A stretch of DNA of 64,000 nucleotides from Gordonia malaquae NBRC 108250 (GCF_000344135.1 NZ_BAOP01000030.1:1-64000); one strand, 5' to 3'. Numbered from the stretch's first letter, positions 16,648-26,077 are shown. Program-made: numbers and translations. Notes: generated from the letters alone by a model not told the origin.

Positions 16648-18351
16648 ATGAACGAGACCCCGCAGCCAACGCCCGTCAATCGTCTGTCCAACCAGCTGCC
16701 GCCGACCGGTCCGCAGCCCTACCAACCGCACGTCCAGTACCAGACCTCCGGCTACACGCCGTATCCCGCCATGGCACCGTTGCCCCCGACTCCGACCATC
16801 GGCCAACGACTGTCCGCCGCCGCCGAGAGCGGCCTCATTGGCCGTGTCCTCGCCGGTGTCGGCGTCGCGATCACGCTCTCCGGAATCGTGATGCTCCTCG
16901 TCCTCGCCGCACAGGCCGGACTGCTGCGTCCCGAAGTCCGTGTCGCAGGCGGCGGTGTTCTCGCCGCCGCACTCACTGCTCTCGGCATCTGGATCGGCCG
17001 CACACCCGCCAAGCGCCCCGGCGCCATCGCCATCGTCGCGACCGGCATCGCGGGCCTCCTGTTCGACGTCCTCGCGACCAGCGCGATCTACCACTGGTTG
17101 CCTTCCGCCGCGGCGCTCGGAATCGCAGGCGCCATCGCAGGCGGTGGACTCTACATCGCACATCGCTGGGAATCCCAGACCCTCGGCCTGATGGTGTCGA
17201 TCCCGGTCCTTCTCCTCGCGCCCATCGTCACGCAGGGCATCGACGAGACGCTCGTCGCGTTCATGATCGTGTACGTCGCAGCCACCACCTGGATTCAGGT
17301 CGGTCGGGACTGGACAGCCATGTTCCTGGTCAACGCCGCAGCCGTCATCATCCCCGCCGGGATCTATCCCCAGTTCGCCGAGAACCCGTGGGTCGCGGCG
17401 TCACTCGCTCTCGCCGGAGTCGCTGTTCTCATCGGTTCCTCCGTCTTCATCGCTCGCACGAGCAGCAACCCTGAGCTCATCGCACTCGCCGCAGCGATCG
17501 GCGCGCTGCCCCTGATCACCTCGGTCACCGACCTCGGGGCACCTGCCGCCGCACTTCTCGCCAGTGGTGCGGCCGTGTTCGCCGCCGCCGCCTTCGGCAC
17601 CGCACGCACCCTGGGACGCGACGTCCGGATCATGTGGCTCATCCCGTCGGGTCTGCTCCTGCTGCTGGCAGCCGGCTTTGCGGTCGACACGGCCTACCGC
17701 CCCTCGACGATCCTCGCCGCAGCTGTCGTCCTCGCCGGAGCGTCGTTCTACGCCCGTGACCTCGCGCTCCCGATCCGCGTCATCGCCACCGTGTTCGGAT
17801 CCATCGGCATTCTGATGCTCAACGCTTACGGCGCCGCCGCCCAGGTGTTCGTCCCGACCCTCGACGAACGCTCCACGTACGCATCACTGCTCGTCGGCAC
17901 CGTCGTCGGCCTGATCACCACCGCACTGCTCACCTGGTCGTGGGCCACCGCGTTCGGAACACACGCTCTCCGCATCACCATGGCCGGCGGCGTCACCGCC
18001 CTGTGGCTCATCACCACCGGCAGCCTCAGCGTCGCCCACCTCGTCACCGACGACGTCGACGCCGCATTCCGTGCAGGCCACGCGGCCACCACGATCATCT
18101 GGGGTTCGGTCGCCGTCGTCGCACTGCTGAAGGCTCGCCGCCTCGCCGGCTCCGACCGTGCAGTGGTCCTCACCGCAGGCCTGGCAGTCATAACCGCAGC
18201 GATCGGCAAGCTGTTCCTGTTCGACCTCGCCGCCCTCGACGGCGTGTACCGCGTCATCGCCTTCATCGTCGTGGGTCTCATGCTCCTCGGCCTCGGCGTC
18301 TCGTACGCACAGACCCTCGTCGCCTCGGACGACGAGCCCGCCCACGCCTGA
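16648..18351 (+). CDS. Polytopic membrane protein, DUF2339-like
   Basis: The 567-residue product has a Pro/Gln-rich cytoplasmic N terminus (about 50 residues) followed by more than a dozen hydrophobic helices with very few charged loops, the pattern of DUF2339 proteins. The C-terminal stretch LAVITAAIGKLFLFDLAALD followed by GVYRVIAFIVVGLMLLGLG matches the conserved end of that family. Function is unknown. I chose the ATG at 16648, which has GAGGG upstream; an ATG at 16612 without a clear site would add 12 residues. It may lie in one transcript with the preceding two-component genes. Confidence 0.85.
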   Translation: MNETPQPTPVNRLSNQLPPTGPQPYQPHVQYQTSGYTPYPAMAPLPPTPTIGQRLSAAAESGLIGRVLAGVGVAITLSGIVMLLVLAAQAGLLRPEVRVAGGGVLAAALTALGIWIGRTPAKRPGAIAIVATGIAGLLFDVLATSAIYHWLPSAAALGIAGAIAGGGLYIAHRWESQTLGLMVSIPVLLLAPIVTQGIDETLVAFMIVYVAATTWIQVGRDWTAMFLVNAAAVIIPAGIYPQFAENPWVAASLALAGVAVLIGSSVFIARTSSNPELIALAAAIGALPLITSVTDLGAPAAALLASGAAVFAAAAFGTARTLGRDVRIMWLIPSGLLLLLAAGFAVDTAYRPSTILAAAVVLAGASFYARDLALPIRVIATVFGSIGILMLNAYGAAAQVFVPTLDERSTYASLLVGTVVGLITTALLTWSWATAFGTHALRITMAGGVTALWLITTGSLSVAHLVTDDVDAAFRAGHAATTIIWGSVAVVALLKARRLAGSDRAVVLTAGLAVITAAIGKLFLFDLAALDGVYRVIAFIVVGLMLLGLGVSYAQTLVASDDEPAHA

Positions 18352-18368
18352 CCGTGTGAACGACGAAC

Positions 18369-18396
18369 GGGCCGGATCCCTTCTGGGATCCGGCCC
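18369..18396 (+). terminator. Terminator after the DUF2339-like gene
   Basis: A perfect 12-bp stem, GGGCCGGATCCC with its complement, closes a TTCT loop and is followed by GCTTTCGTGTGTTGTT. Confidence 0.85.
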
Positions 18397-18441
18397 GCTT
18401 TCGTGTGTTGTTGCGGCGTTTCGACACGCGCCTCCGCTATC

Positions 18442-18493
18442 GCTCCGGCACGGCTCAACGAGCAGTGGGGCTCCGGCACGGCTCAACGAGCAG
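18442..18493. repeat. Tandem pair of dispersed-repeat variants
   Basis: The 24-base unit GCTCCGGCACGGCTCAACGAGCAG occurs at 18442-18465 and again at 18470-18493. Its GGCTCAACGAGCAG core is the same as in other intergenic copies. The pair ends 8 bases before the stop codon of the alcohol dehydrogenase. Confidence 0.75.
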
Positions 18494-18500
18494 GAGGAAC

Positions 18501-19631
18501 CTACCAGTCGGCCTCGTCGTAGACGACCATGCCGCGGATGTTGTTGCCTTCCAACATGTCGTCGTAGGCGCGGTTGATGTCCTCGAGGCGGTAGGTCTGG
18601 GTGACGAGGTCGGCGAGATTGAGCTGGCCGGACCGGTACTCGTTGAGCAGTTTCGGGATCTGCGTGCGCGGTCCGGCACCGCCGAAGATCGCGCCCTGGA
18701 TCCGCTTCTGCAGGAGAGTCAGCTCGAACAGATTGAGCTTCACGTCCATCGCCGCGTAGTCGCCCATGCCGACCACCACCACCTGGCCGCCCTTCGCGGT
18801 CAGCGCGGCCGCCGGCGCGATGTACTCGCCCTTCATCTCACCGATCGTCAGAACGACGGTGTTCGCCATCTTTCCCCACGTCAGTTCGTTGACAGCAGGA
18901 ATCGCCTCCTCCATCGACTCGAAGGTGTGCGTCGCACCGAGCTTCTCGGCCATGTCGCGCTTGAACTTCACCGGGTCGACGGCGACGACGTGCCGCGCAC
19001 CGGACGCCTTCGCTCCCTGCACCGAGTTGATCCCGACACCACCGATGCCGACGACCACCACGGTGTCGCCGACGCGAGTCCCACCGATCTCCGATGCCGA
19101 CCCCCAACCCGTGGCGACGCCGCAGCCGAGGAGAGCCGCCTGCTGAAGCGGGATGTCGTTCTCGACCTTCACCAGCGAAGCCTCGTTCACCGTGATGTAC
19201 GGCGAGAACGTGCCCAACAGACACATCTGGGTGAGACCCTCACCGTTCTGCGTCACGCGGTGAGTCTTGTCAGAGATCGAGAGCCCGGTCAACAGACCCG
19301 CACCCTCGTCACAGATGTTCTGCGCGCCACGCGAGCACGGTTCACAGACGCCGCACGCCGGAATGAACGCGGTGACGACATGGTCGCCCTCGGCGAACCG
19401 AGTGACGCCCTCACCGACCTTGACGACGACACCCGCACCTTCGTGGCCGCCGACGACGGGGAACGGTGCAGGCGACTGCCCGGTCCGGAGATGGTGGTCC
19501 GAGTGGCAGAGCCCGGATGCGACCAGGCGCACCTGGACTTCCCCGGCGACCGGGTCGCCGAGCTCGACCTCCTCGATCTTCCATTCCTCGTTGACGCCGT
19601 GCAGGACTGCGGCTTTCGTCTTCATGCGCAC
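18501..19631 (-). CDS. NDMA-dependent zinc alcohol dehydrogenase
   Basis: The 376-residue medium-chain dehydrogenase has the catalytic zinc site (ASGLCHSDHH, GGHEGAG), the structural zinc cysteines CGVCEPCSRGAQNIC and the Rossmann motif VGIGGVG. The sequence pattern, including the IPACGVCEPC and MCLLGTFSPYITV segments, fits the actinobacterial enzymes with tightly bound nicotinamide cofactor that use N,N-dimethyl-4-nitrosoaniline as artificial acceptor. It oxidises or reduces alcohols and aldehydes; the physiological electron partner is not in the window. Start is GTG at 19631, or an ATG two codons later. Confidence 0.93.
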   Translation of the reverse strand: MRMKTKAAVLHGVNEEWKIEEVELGDPVAGEVQVRLVASGLCHSDHHLRTGQSPAPFPVVGGHEGAGVVVKVGEGVTRFAEGDHVVTAFIPACGVCEPCSRGAQNICDEGAGLLTGLSISDKTHRVTQNGEGLTQMCLLGTFSPYITVNEASLVKVENDIPLQQAALLGCGVATGWGSASEIGGTRVGDTVVVVGIGGVGINSVQGAKASGARHVVAVDPVKFKRDMAEKLGATHTFESMEEAIPAVNELTWGKMANTVVLTIGEMKGEYIAPAAALTAKGGQVVVVGMGDYAAMDVKLNLFELTLLQKRIQGAIFGGAGPRTQIPKLLNEYRSGQLNLADLVTQTYRLEDINRAYDDMLEGNNIRGMVVYDEADW

Positions 19632-19810
19632 ATCACTCTCTTCGTGGAGTAGGTCGTTCGGGCCACACGCCTGACGTGTGACTACGGTCTCATCCTGCCC
19701 TCCGAGGGACGTTCCGCGTGAGCATATGTCGAATTACGCCAGCACCGGATCTGCATGCTCTGGCAACTCGACACGCCACGCCGAAATGGAAATCGGCGTG
19801 TCGATGCACG

Positions 19811-19823
19811 TAGCATCCGGGCT
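19811..19823 (+). promoter_or_regulatory. Leaderless -10 element before the acyltransferase
   Basis: TAGCAT is followed by exactly 7 bases and then the GTG start at 19824. This spacing fits leaderless transcription, common in mycobacterial relatives, and supports the GTG rather than the upstream in-frame start at 19755. Confidence 0.5.
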
Positions 19824-21986
19824 GTGACGAACGCCGGAAGCAGTGCCCGACCATCGTCGCCGCAGGCTCCGTTGACGCCCGCAGCGACCGGAAAGTCGGC
19901 GGACTACCGGCTCGACCTCGACGGGCTCCGCGGAATCGCGATCTTCCTCGTCGCCGTCTTCCACGTCTGGTTCGGGCGGGTGTCCGGCGGCGTCGACGTG
20001 TTCCTCACCCTGTCGGGCTATTTCTTCGTCGCCTCCCTGCTCAAGCACGTCATCACCACCAACCCGTCGGACGTCGGGTGGTCGGTGGCCATCAACCCCT
20101 GGCCGAGGCTGTCGCGAATGCTGCGGCGCCTGGTCCCCGCCCTGTTCCTGGTGCTGGCGGCGATCGCCGTCCTGATCTGGTGGTTGATGCCCACCACCAG
20201 GTGGGGCCCGCTCAGCCGCGAACTGTTCGCGTCGGCGTTCTACTACCAGAACTATCACCTGGCGTTCGCGTCGCAGGACTACGGCGCAGCCGACTCCGCG
20301 ATCAGCCCGATGCAGCATCTGTGGTCGATGGCCATGCAGGGTCAGTTCTTCTTCATCACCATCATCTGCGCCCTCGCGCTCGGCGGCCTCCTCAAGCTCG
20401 GCGCGCGACGGTGGCCGGCGCTCGGCACGCCCAAGGTCATCACCGGGGTCGTCGGCGGACCGCTTGCGCTCGTCGCACTGGTGTCGTTCGCGTGGGCGAA
20501 CTACCGCCACGGCATCCACCAGACGTTCAACTACTACGACACCATCGCTCGCCTGTGGGAGCCGATCACCGGCGGCCTGCTCGCGATCTGGATGCCGCGA
20601 CTGGCGATGCCCCAGTGGCTGCGGTCGGCACTCAGCGTGGTGGCCGTCGCACTCATCGCATCGTCGGGATTCTGGATCGCCGGCGTCGAGGAGTATCCGG
20701 CGGCGATGGCCCTCGTGCCCGCCGGTTCGACGCTCCTGCTGATCTGGCTCGGCTCCACGGCGACCGCCCCGTCGCCGGACGCGGGCCTGTCGCCTACCGG
20801 GCGCGTGCTCGCGCACCCGCGAATCGTGTGGCTCGGTTCGATCGCGTACGCCCTCTACCTGTGGCACTGGCCGCTGCTGATCTTCTACATGACATGGCGT
20901 TTCCAGGACGACGTGTCGTTCCTGGAAGGCACCGGAATCCTGGTGGTCTCCGTCGTCATCGCGTGGTTCACCACCAAATACGTCGAGACTCCCCTGCGTG
21001 CCGGACGCGGCGGCGGATTCTCCGCCCGGTACCGCAAGCTCATGGCGATCTTCGTCGTCTGCGTGTCACTGTTCGCCTTCGCCAGCGCAGGCTACTGGCA
21101 GTACCGCGAGTCCAAGCAACAGATCGACACGACCAACCTCGATCCACGCCTCTACCCCGGCGTACGCGCGTTCTTCGACGACGTGCCCGTCCCGGCTGTC
21201 GACCCGGTGCCGACCCCCGAGGGCGCCCAAGGCGACTGGCCGCTCAATCACCGCCCCCACTTCTCCAACTTCGGAGATCCGTCCATCCGAATCGGCGTGT
21301 ACGGAAACAAGCGCGCCAAACGTACGATCGCCGTGGTCGGCGGGTCGCACTCCGAACACTGGATGACCGCGATCGACGTCATCGGCAAACAACGCGGATT
21401 CCGTGTCACCACGTACATGAAGGCCGGCTGTGCACTCAGCACCGAAGCCGCCGTCGAGTTCAACGGGCGCATCCTCACCGAATGCAACGACTGGACCGAG
21501 CGCGTCATGGCGAAGCTCGCCGAGGACAAACCGGACGTCGTGTTCACTACTGCCACCCGACCCGTCGACGACGGCCGAGGCGACGTGACGCCGCGCGGGT
21601 ACCTCGACATCTTCGATCAGTTCAAGAAGTCGGGGCAGAAGGTGATCGCCCTCCGCGACACACCGTGGACCCACGGCCCGATGCTGCCCCGAGACTGCAT
21701 CGCCAATGGTCGAAGCCCCGAAGTGTGCGGTGTCAGCCGCGACCGTGCGCTGTCGCCGGTGAGCCCCATCGACGCGATCCGAGCCGACTACCCGAACATC
21801 ACGTTCCTCGACTACAGCGACGGATTCTGCCGCGACGGCTACTGCCCCGCAGTGGTCGGCAACATCCTCGTCTGGCACGACTCACACCACTTGACCACGG
21901 CGATCGTCCGCAGCGTGATCCCGTACCTCGACTCCGACTTCGGGCGCGCCACCGGCTGGTGGAAGCCGGCGAAGGCGACCCGCTGA
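19824..21986 (+). CDS. OafA-type membrane acyltransferase with C-terminal SGNH domain
   Basis: The 720-residue protein transfers acyl groups to extracytoplasmic glycans or lipids. About ten membrane helices form the acyltransferase-3 domain (residues 25-380) with the family's YRLDLDGLRGIAIFLVAVFH start and the GGVDVFLTLSGYF segment. A periplasmic SGNH hydrolase-like domain follows (about 450-720): block I VVGGSHSEHW and a C-terminal WHDSHHLT motif supplying Asp and His. This fusion is typical of O-antigen, peptidoglycan or mycobacterial glycolipid acetylases; the acceptor here is unknown. Confidence 0.9.
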   Translation: MTNAGSSARPSSPQAPLTPAATGKSADYRLDLDGLRGIAIFLVAVFHVWFGRVSGGVDVFLTLSGYFFVASLLKHVITTNPSDVGWSVAINPWPRLSRMLRRLVPALFLVLAAIAVLIWWLMPTTRWGPLSRELFASAFYYQNYHLAFASQDYGAADSAISPMQHLWSMAMQGQFFFITIICALALGGLLKLGARRWPALGTPKVITGVVGGPLALVALVSFAWANYRHGIHQTFNYYDTIARLWEPITGGLLAIWMPRLAMPQWLRSALSVVAVALIASSGFWIAGVEEYPAAMALVPAGSTLLLIWLGSTATAPSPDAGLSPTGRVLAHPRIVWLGSIAYALYLWHWPLLIFYMTWRFQDDVSFLEGTGILVVSVVIAWFTTKYVETPLRAGRGGGFSARYRKLMAIFVVCVSLFAFASAGYWQYRESKQQIDTTNLDPRLYPGVRAFFDDVPVPAVDPVPTPEGAQGDWPLNHRPHFSNFGDPSIRIGVYGNKRAKRTIAVVGGSHSEHWMTAIDVIGKQRGFRVTTYMKAGCALSTEAAVEFNGRILTECNDWTERVMAKLAEDKPDVVFTTATRPVDDGRGDVTPRGYLDIFDQFKKSGQKVIALRDTPWTHGPMLPRDCIANGRSPEVCGVSRDRALSPVSPIDAIRADYPNITFLDYSDGFCRDGYCPAVVGNILVWHDSHHLTTAIVRSVIPYLDSDFGRATGWWKPAKATR

Positions 21987-21988
21987 CA

Positions 21989-22504
21989 TCAGTCGAACAG
22001 ACAGCGGACTGACGCGCCGTCGAAGCCCGGTGCCACGAGGACGACGTCGTCGTGGCCGCCGGTCCGGCTGTCGAGCAGCGCCCGGACCGGGGACACCGAA
22101 CGGACGACCAGCGGATCGTGGGCACCCGGCGGCCGATTGCTGTGCTCTCCCGCAGTCAGGACCACCGACGCCGCTCCCTCCTGCTCGGCGTCGGTGATCA
22201 GGACTGCTGAGCCTCCGGCGAGAAGTGACGCGCCGACGGCCAGCGCCGACACGAAGCCCGCGGAGCCGCCGTCGACGTCGAACGTCCGGACCAGCGATGA
22301 CGCGCCTATTCCGTCCCGGACCGCTGTGGCGATGCCTACCGCCGCGCGGTCGCCGACGTGGATCACCGCGGTGAGATCCGATGGACCGAGCCCGGCGTCG
22401 TCGAGCGCTGCATTTGCGGCACGGAGCGGAAGCAGCGTCCCCGGCCAGTCACCGCTGGTCACCGCTATGCCCGCCACGTGCAAGCCGGGTCGCCGCGTAG
22501 TCAT
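21989..22504 (-). CDS. Truncated KAS III-like (thiolase-fold) protein lacking the catalytic Cys
   Basis: The 171-residue protein resembles the N-terminal half of FabH-type ketoacyl synthases: ALDDAGLGPSDLTAVIHVGD aligns with the start of the family, and FDVDGGSAGFVSALAVGASL aligns with FDINAACSGFVYAL around the active site. The catalytic Cys position is Ser here. The C-terminal half with the His/Asn residues is absent (full enzymes are about 320-340 residues). It converges with the acyltransferase, with the stops 2 bases apart. It may be a pseudoenzyme or a binding partner; catalysis is unlikely. Confidence 0.65.
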   Translation of the reverse strand: MTTRRPGLHVAGIAVTSGDWPGTLLPLRAANAALDDAGLGPSDLTAVIHVGDRAAVGIATAVRDGIGASSLVRTFDVDGGSAGFVSALAVGASLLAGGSAVLITDAEQEGAASVVLTAGEHSNRPPGAHDPLVVRSVSPVRALLDSRTGGHDDVVLVAPGFDGASVRCLFD

Positions 22505-22535
22505 GCGACCACGCTAGGCCCACCGTTGGAAGTGC

Positions 22536-23150
22536 CTATTCGTTCGAATGACGCACAGCGTCGAAAACCGCGCGCGGACGCGACAAGAGTGCCTCTCGGA
22601 GGTGATTGCGCACCTTGCTGTAGAGCGAGCAATGTCCGCACGGCGCGACCACACCGGTGGCGGCGACGCCGAACGCGTCGCACAGCATCACGGCGCGTCC
22701 GGCGTGGAAGTTCTGCGTGACGATGAGCGCCTCGGTGATCCCGAACTCGGACGCCGCTCGTCTGCATGTCGCAGCCGTGTTGAGCCCCAGCGGGTCGTCG
22801 ACGATCACCTCGGGCGGCACACCGTGGTCGACGAGGTACTCCCGCATCACCGTGACCTCATTGCCTGCATCGTCGGAGTTGTTGCCGGAGTTGAGGATCC
22901 GGTCGAGCCGGCCCTGTCGGTACAGATCGACGGCAACGTCGAGTCGAGCCCGCACATAGTCACCCGCCTCACGGTCCTCGACCTTCGCACCGAGGACGAT
23001 GAGAGTTCGCGGCGCGTCATCCGGCAACTCAGTCGGCTCCACCACTCGTCCGCGCGATGCGATCAAGACCCACGACGACGTCGTGATCACCAGAGCCTCT
23101 GCCGCGATCACCAAAAACAGGGAGAAGAGGCTGATCCGTCGAGTGAGCAC
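22536..23150 (-). CDS. SanA/YdcF-like DUF218 membrane-anchored protein
   Basis: The 204-residue protein has one N-terminal membrane anchor (about residues 8-30) and an extracytoplasmic DUF218 domain with the conserved TLIVLGAKVED start, ILNSGNNSDD, the EVTVMREYLVDHGVP segment and a DPLGLNTAATCRRA/VTQNFHAGRA pair that forms the family's putative active cleft. SanA and ElyC in enterobacteria affect envelope integrity and drug sensitivity. Exact activity is unknown. Confidence 0.85.
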   Translation of the reverse strand: MLTRRISLFSLFLVIAAEALVITTSSWVLIASRGRVVEPTELPDDAPRTLIVLGAKVEDREAGDYVRARLDVAVDLYRQGRLDRILNSGNNSDDAGNEVTVMREYLVDHGVPPEVIVDDPLGLNTAATCRRAASEFGITEALIVTQNFHAGRAVMLCDAFGVAATGVVAPCGHCSLYSKVRNHLREALLSRPRAVFDAVRHSNE

Positions 23151-23287
23151 CCGTCTACGGTAGTCACTTCGTCAGACCACTCGACCCCGACGACCGACCC
23201 GCAAGAGAATCGAATCCTGTGCCGTATGTCACAATGATTCGCCTGCGTGAGCGCGCAGAGCACCACTCACCCGGAGGCGCACCACCG

Positions 23288-24676
23288 ATGCAGTACATGC
23301 CGGTCACGGAATCGATGTTCTTGGTCGCGGAGACTCGCGACCAGCCGATGCACGTCGGCGGACTGCAGTTGTTCGTACCGCGCGAGGGCCAGACCTCGGA
23401 GGAACTCGCCGAAGAGATGGCCGCCAGCTTCGCCGCAGCCACCGACGTGGCGCCGATGTTCCTCAAACGACCTGCGACACCCGCCCAGTTCGCCGGATAC
23501 ACGGCATGGTCGTTCGACGACGAGATCGATCCCGACTATCACCTTCGCCGCATCATCCTGCCCCGCCCGGGCGCAGTCCGGGACCTGCTTCGATACGTCT
23601 CGCTGAACCACGGCGCGCTGCTCGACCGACGTCGTCCGATGTGGGAGATGCACATCATCGAGGGGCTGGCCGACGGCCGAGTGGCGCTGTACACGAAAGT
23701 CCATCACTCCGTCGTGGACGGTGTGACCGCACTCCGACTACTGCAGCGGACGCTGTCGACCGATCCGGCCGACCGGACCGGGACCGCGGTGTGGGACGCA
23801 CGATTGAAGCGCCGCCGGCCGCCGGTCGAGCGCGAGTCCAAAGGACTGCTCGCCTCGATCACCGGAGCCGCGAGTCAGGTGCTCGACATCGCCGATCAGG
23901 TGGTCGGTCTTGCGCCGGCCGCAGCCAAGATCGCGGTCGCGGGCGTCACCGACAAGGACTACTTCGCGCCGATGCAACAGGCACCGCAGACCATCCTGAA
24001 CGTGCCGATCGGTTCGGCACGACGCTTCGCCGCGCAGGACTGGCCGGTCGAGCGACTCCGCGCAGTCGGCAAAGCGCAGAAGATGACACTGAACGACGTT
24101 GTGGTCGCGATGTGCGCGGGCGCGATGCGGACGTACCTCTCCGATCATGACGCACTGCCTGACGAATCACTGGTCGCAGTGATGCCGGTGTCTCTGCACG
24201 CCGACGGCGACGACGACGGCAACGCCGTCACCGCGATCTCGGTGCGGATGGCGACGGACCTGGAAGACGCGGGTGAGCGTCTCGCGGCGATCAAGGCGTC
24301 GACGACCGCAGCCAAGAAGGCGGTCCGCGGACTGCGTCCGCTTCAGGCGCTCGCCCTCGGCGCGGCCACCATCTGGCCACTCGCCTTCAACACTGTCCCG
24401 GGGTTCGTCGAGTACACACCCACCGGCTTCAACCTAATGATCTCCAACGTCCCCGGACCCGAGGAGCAGCTGTACTGGAACGGCGCACGTCTCGACGGCT
24501 GCTACCCGGTGTCGATCCCGATGGAGGGCTTGGCGATGAACATCACCGTCACCACGGTCTCGGGCAAAGCGAACTTCGGCATCATCGGTGCCCGAGCCGA
24601 GCTTCCCCGCCTTCAGCGCATCCTCGATCACCTCGAAACCACGCTGACCGAGCTCGAGGCCCTTCCGCCCGCCTGA
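23288..24676 (+). CDS. WS/DGAT wax-ester synthase / diacylglycerol acyltransferase
   Basis: The 462-residue enzyme esterifies fatty acyl-CoA to alcohols or diacylglycerol to make storage wax esters or triacylglycerol at the membrane. It has the catalytic HHxxxDG motif (KVHHSVVDG, first His near residue 139) and the C-terminal family motif NLMISNVPGPEEQLYWNGA. Length and the MPVTESMFL start match mycobacterial Tgs proteins. I place the start at the ATG at 23288, before the conserved PVTESMF block; a longer frame opens at 23219 but lacks similarity. A bidirectional terminator follows. Confidence 0.93.
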   Translation: MQYMPVTESMFLVAETRDQPMHVGGLQLFVPREGQTSEELAEEMAASFAAATDVAPMFLKRPATPAQFAGYTAWSFDDEIDPDYHLRRIILPRPGAVRDLLRYVSLNHGALLDRRRPMWEMHIIEGLADGRVALYTKVHHSVVDGVTALRLLQRTLSTDPADRTGTAVWDARLKRRRPPVERESKGLLASITGAASQVLDIADQVVGLAPAAAKIAVAGVTDKDYFAPMQQAPQTILNVPIGSARRFAAQDWPVERLRAVGKAQKMTLNDVVVAMCAGAMRTYLSDHDALPDESLVAVMPVSLHADGDDDGNAVTAISVRMATDLEDAGERLAAIKASTTAAKKAVRGLRPLQALALGAATIWPLAFNTVPGFVEYTPTGFNLMISNVPGPEEQLYWNGARLDGCYPVSIPMEGLAMNITVTTVSGKANFGIIGARAELPRLQRILDHLETTLTELEALPPA

Positions 24677-24710
24677 CTCACGTTCCCGGGAGGAGAGAGC
24701 GCAAAAACAT

Positions 24711-24742
24711 CTCGGCCACCGCGATGGATCGCGGTGGCCGAG
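24711..24742. terminator. Bidirectional terminator between convergent genes
   Basis: A perfect 14-bp stem, CTCGGCCACCGCGA with its complement, closes a 4-base loop. GCAAAAAC precedes it and GCGTTTCC follows it, so it can terminate transcripts from both the WS/DGAT gene and the convergent minus-strand gene. Confidence 0.85.
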
Positions 24743-24763
24743 GCGTTTCCACTGAGGGATCGA

Positions 24764-26077
24764 TCACGCAGCTGCGGGAGCCTCTTCGGCTGCTGCGGGC
24801 GCATCGTCAGCCGCAGGCGCTTCATCAGCGGCCGGAGCCTCGACATCCGCAGGTGCCTCAGCGGCCGGCGCATCCACCGGAGCCTCGACGACCGGGGCCT
24901 CAGTCACAGGCGCCTCGACAGCGGGCGTCTCGACGACGGGAGCTTCGACAGCAGGCGTCTCGACGGCCGGAGCGTCGACCACAGGCGTCTCGACTGCGGG
25001 CGACTCGACTGCGGGCGTCTCGACGGCAGGCTCGGCCTTCTTGTCGGCGACGACAGCAGTGGTCGGGGCCGGCGCGGTGTCAGCCTTCGGCTTGAAGAGG
25101 TCCGACTCGAACTTCGGGCCCTCCGGCGTCATGACGATGCGGAACAGATCATCCGAGAACTTCGGAATGATGTTGCCGCCGAGCAGGTCCATGACCGACT
25201 TCGGGATCGGAAGCTTGATGCCCATGGCCTCCTGGACCGCACTGAAGTCCGAGAGGACCTTGAGCGGGTTGCCCAGGGCAAGCGACAGCGGGTTCTTGAT
25301 CGCGTAGACGACCGGGCCCTCACCCTCCTGCGACTTCTGGAAGATGAAGAGGATGCTGGTGCAGGACGAGACGTTCTTGCCGGTCGTCGGATCGGTGACC
25401 TGCGCGGTGCCGTAGACGGCGGTGCAGATCGTCTGTGCCTTGCCGGTGAAACCGTCGTGTTCACCGGATGCGGCGGCGATGCCGCCCAGAGCGGTGGCCG
25501 AGGCATTCTGACCGAGGCCCACCGCCAACGCGATGCCGCCGGGGAGCGCCTTGGCGTTGGCCTTCGCATCTCCGATGCCTGCAGCAAGGGCGAAGCCGCC
25601 CAGGTTGGCGTGCGCCAGACCCGTGCCGCCGAGGCCGCCGATGCCGATGGCACCGCTCAGGACGTAGTCGGCGATGGCCGTTCCGGTGCCGCCCGCACCG
25701 ATGGCGGAGGTGAAGCCGCTACCGGAGATCGTGGCATTACCCGGGTAAAGGAGCTGCGGATCCCACTGGGAACCGAGGTCCAGCGGAATCGTGATCGCCT
25801 TGTTCATGTCACCCAGGTGGATCCCCAGGTTCGGCGCGATCAGACCGAGAATCGCATCCACACCCTTGGCGATGACGGAGGGAGCCGCCGTCGAGCAGTC
25901 GGCGGACCAGTGTTCCTCCGAATTGCTCTTGATCGGGTCGCCGGGGTTACAGCTGTAGGACGGGAGGTCCGGGACCCCCTCGGCAGCGTGCGCGGGAGCG
26001 GGCATGAGCCCACCTGCTGCCAGGGTCAAGGAAGCGAAGCCCGCCACCAGTGACCTGCGAATTGTCGACTTCTTCAC
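24764..26077 (-). CDS. Exported protein with Gly/Ala-rich body and acidic Pro/Ala/Val repeat tail
   Basis: The 437-residue product starts at GTG (KKSTIRRSLVAGFASLTLAA follows) and has a Sec signal cleaved near AHA/AEG at about residue 32. The body contains a Gly/Ala-rich stretch of IGGLGGTGLAHANLG type at about residues 100-200 and a domain with four Cys (YSCN, ADCS, TICTAVY, SSCTS). Residues from about 345 to the end are nearly pure repeats of VETPAVEAP/AEAPAADE, strongly acidic. It probably lies in the cell envelope. I do not recognise a characterised family. Confidence 0.8.
   Translation of the reverse strand: MKKSTIRRSLVAGFASLTLAAGGLMPAPAHAAEGVPDLPSYSCNPGDPIKSNSEEHWSADCSTAAPSVIAKGVDAILGLIAPNLGIHLGDMNKAITIPLDLGSQWDPQLLYPGNATISGSGFTSAIGAGGTGTAIADYVLSGAIGIGGLGGTGLAHANLGGFALAAGIGDAKANAKALPGGIALAVGLGQNASATALGGIAAASGEHDGFTGKAQTICTAVYGTAQVTDPTTGKNVSSCTSILFIFQKSQEGEGPVVYAIKNPLSLALGNPLKVLSDFSAVQEAMGIKLPIPKSVMDLLGGNIIPKFSDDLFRIVMTPEGPKFESDLFKPKADTAPAPTTAVVADKKAEPAVETPAVESPAVETPVVDAPAVETPAVEAPVVETPAVEAPVTEAPVVEAPVDAPAAEAPADVEAPAADEAPAADDAPAAAEEAPAAA

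Noticed and set aside
20078..22012. Second plus-strand frame of 644 residues overlapping the acyltransferase
   Set aside because: Extreme Arg/Pro composition with no domains; the other frame has the complete acyltransferase-SGNH protein.
24764..25050. Repetitive DNA resembling a CRISPR array
   Set aside because: The repeats are in frame, have no unique spacers of constant length, and encode the V/E/P/A tail of an exported protein.
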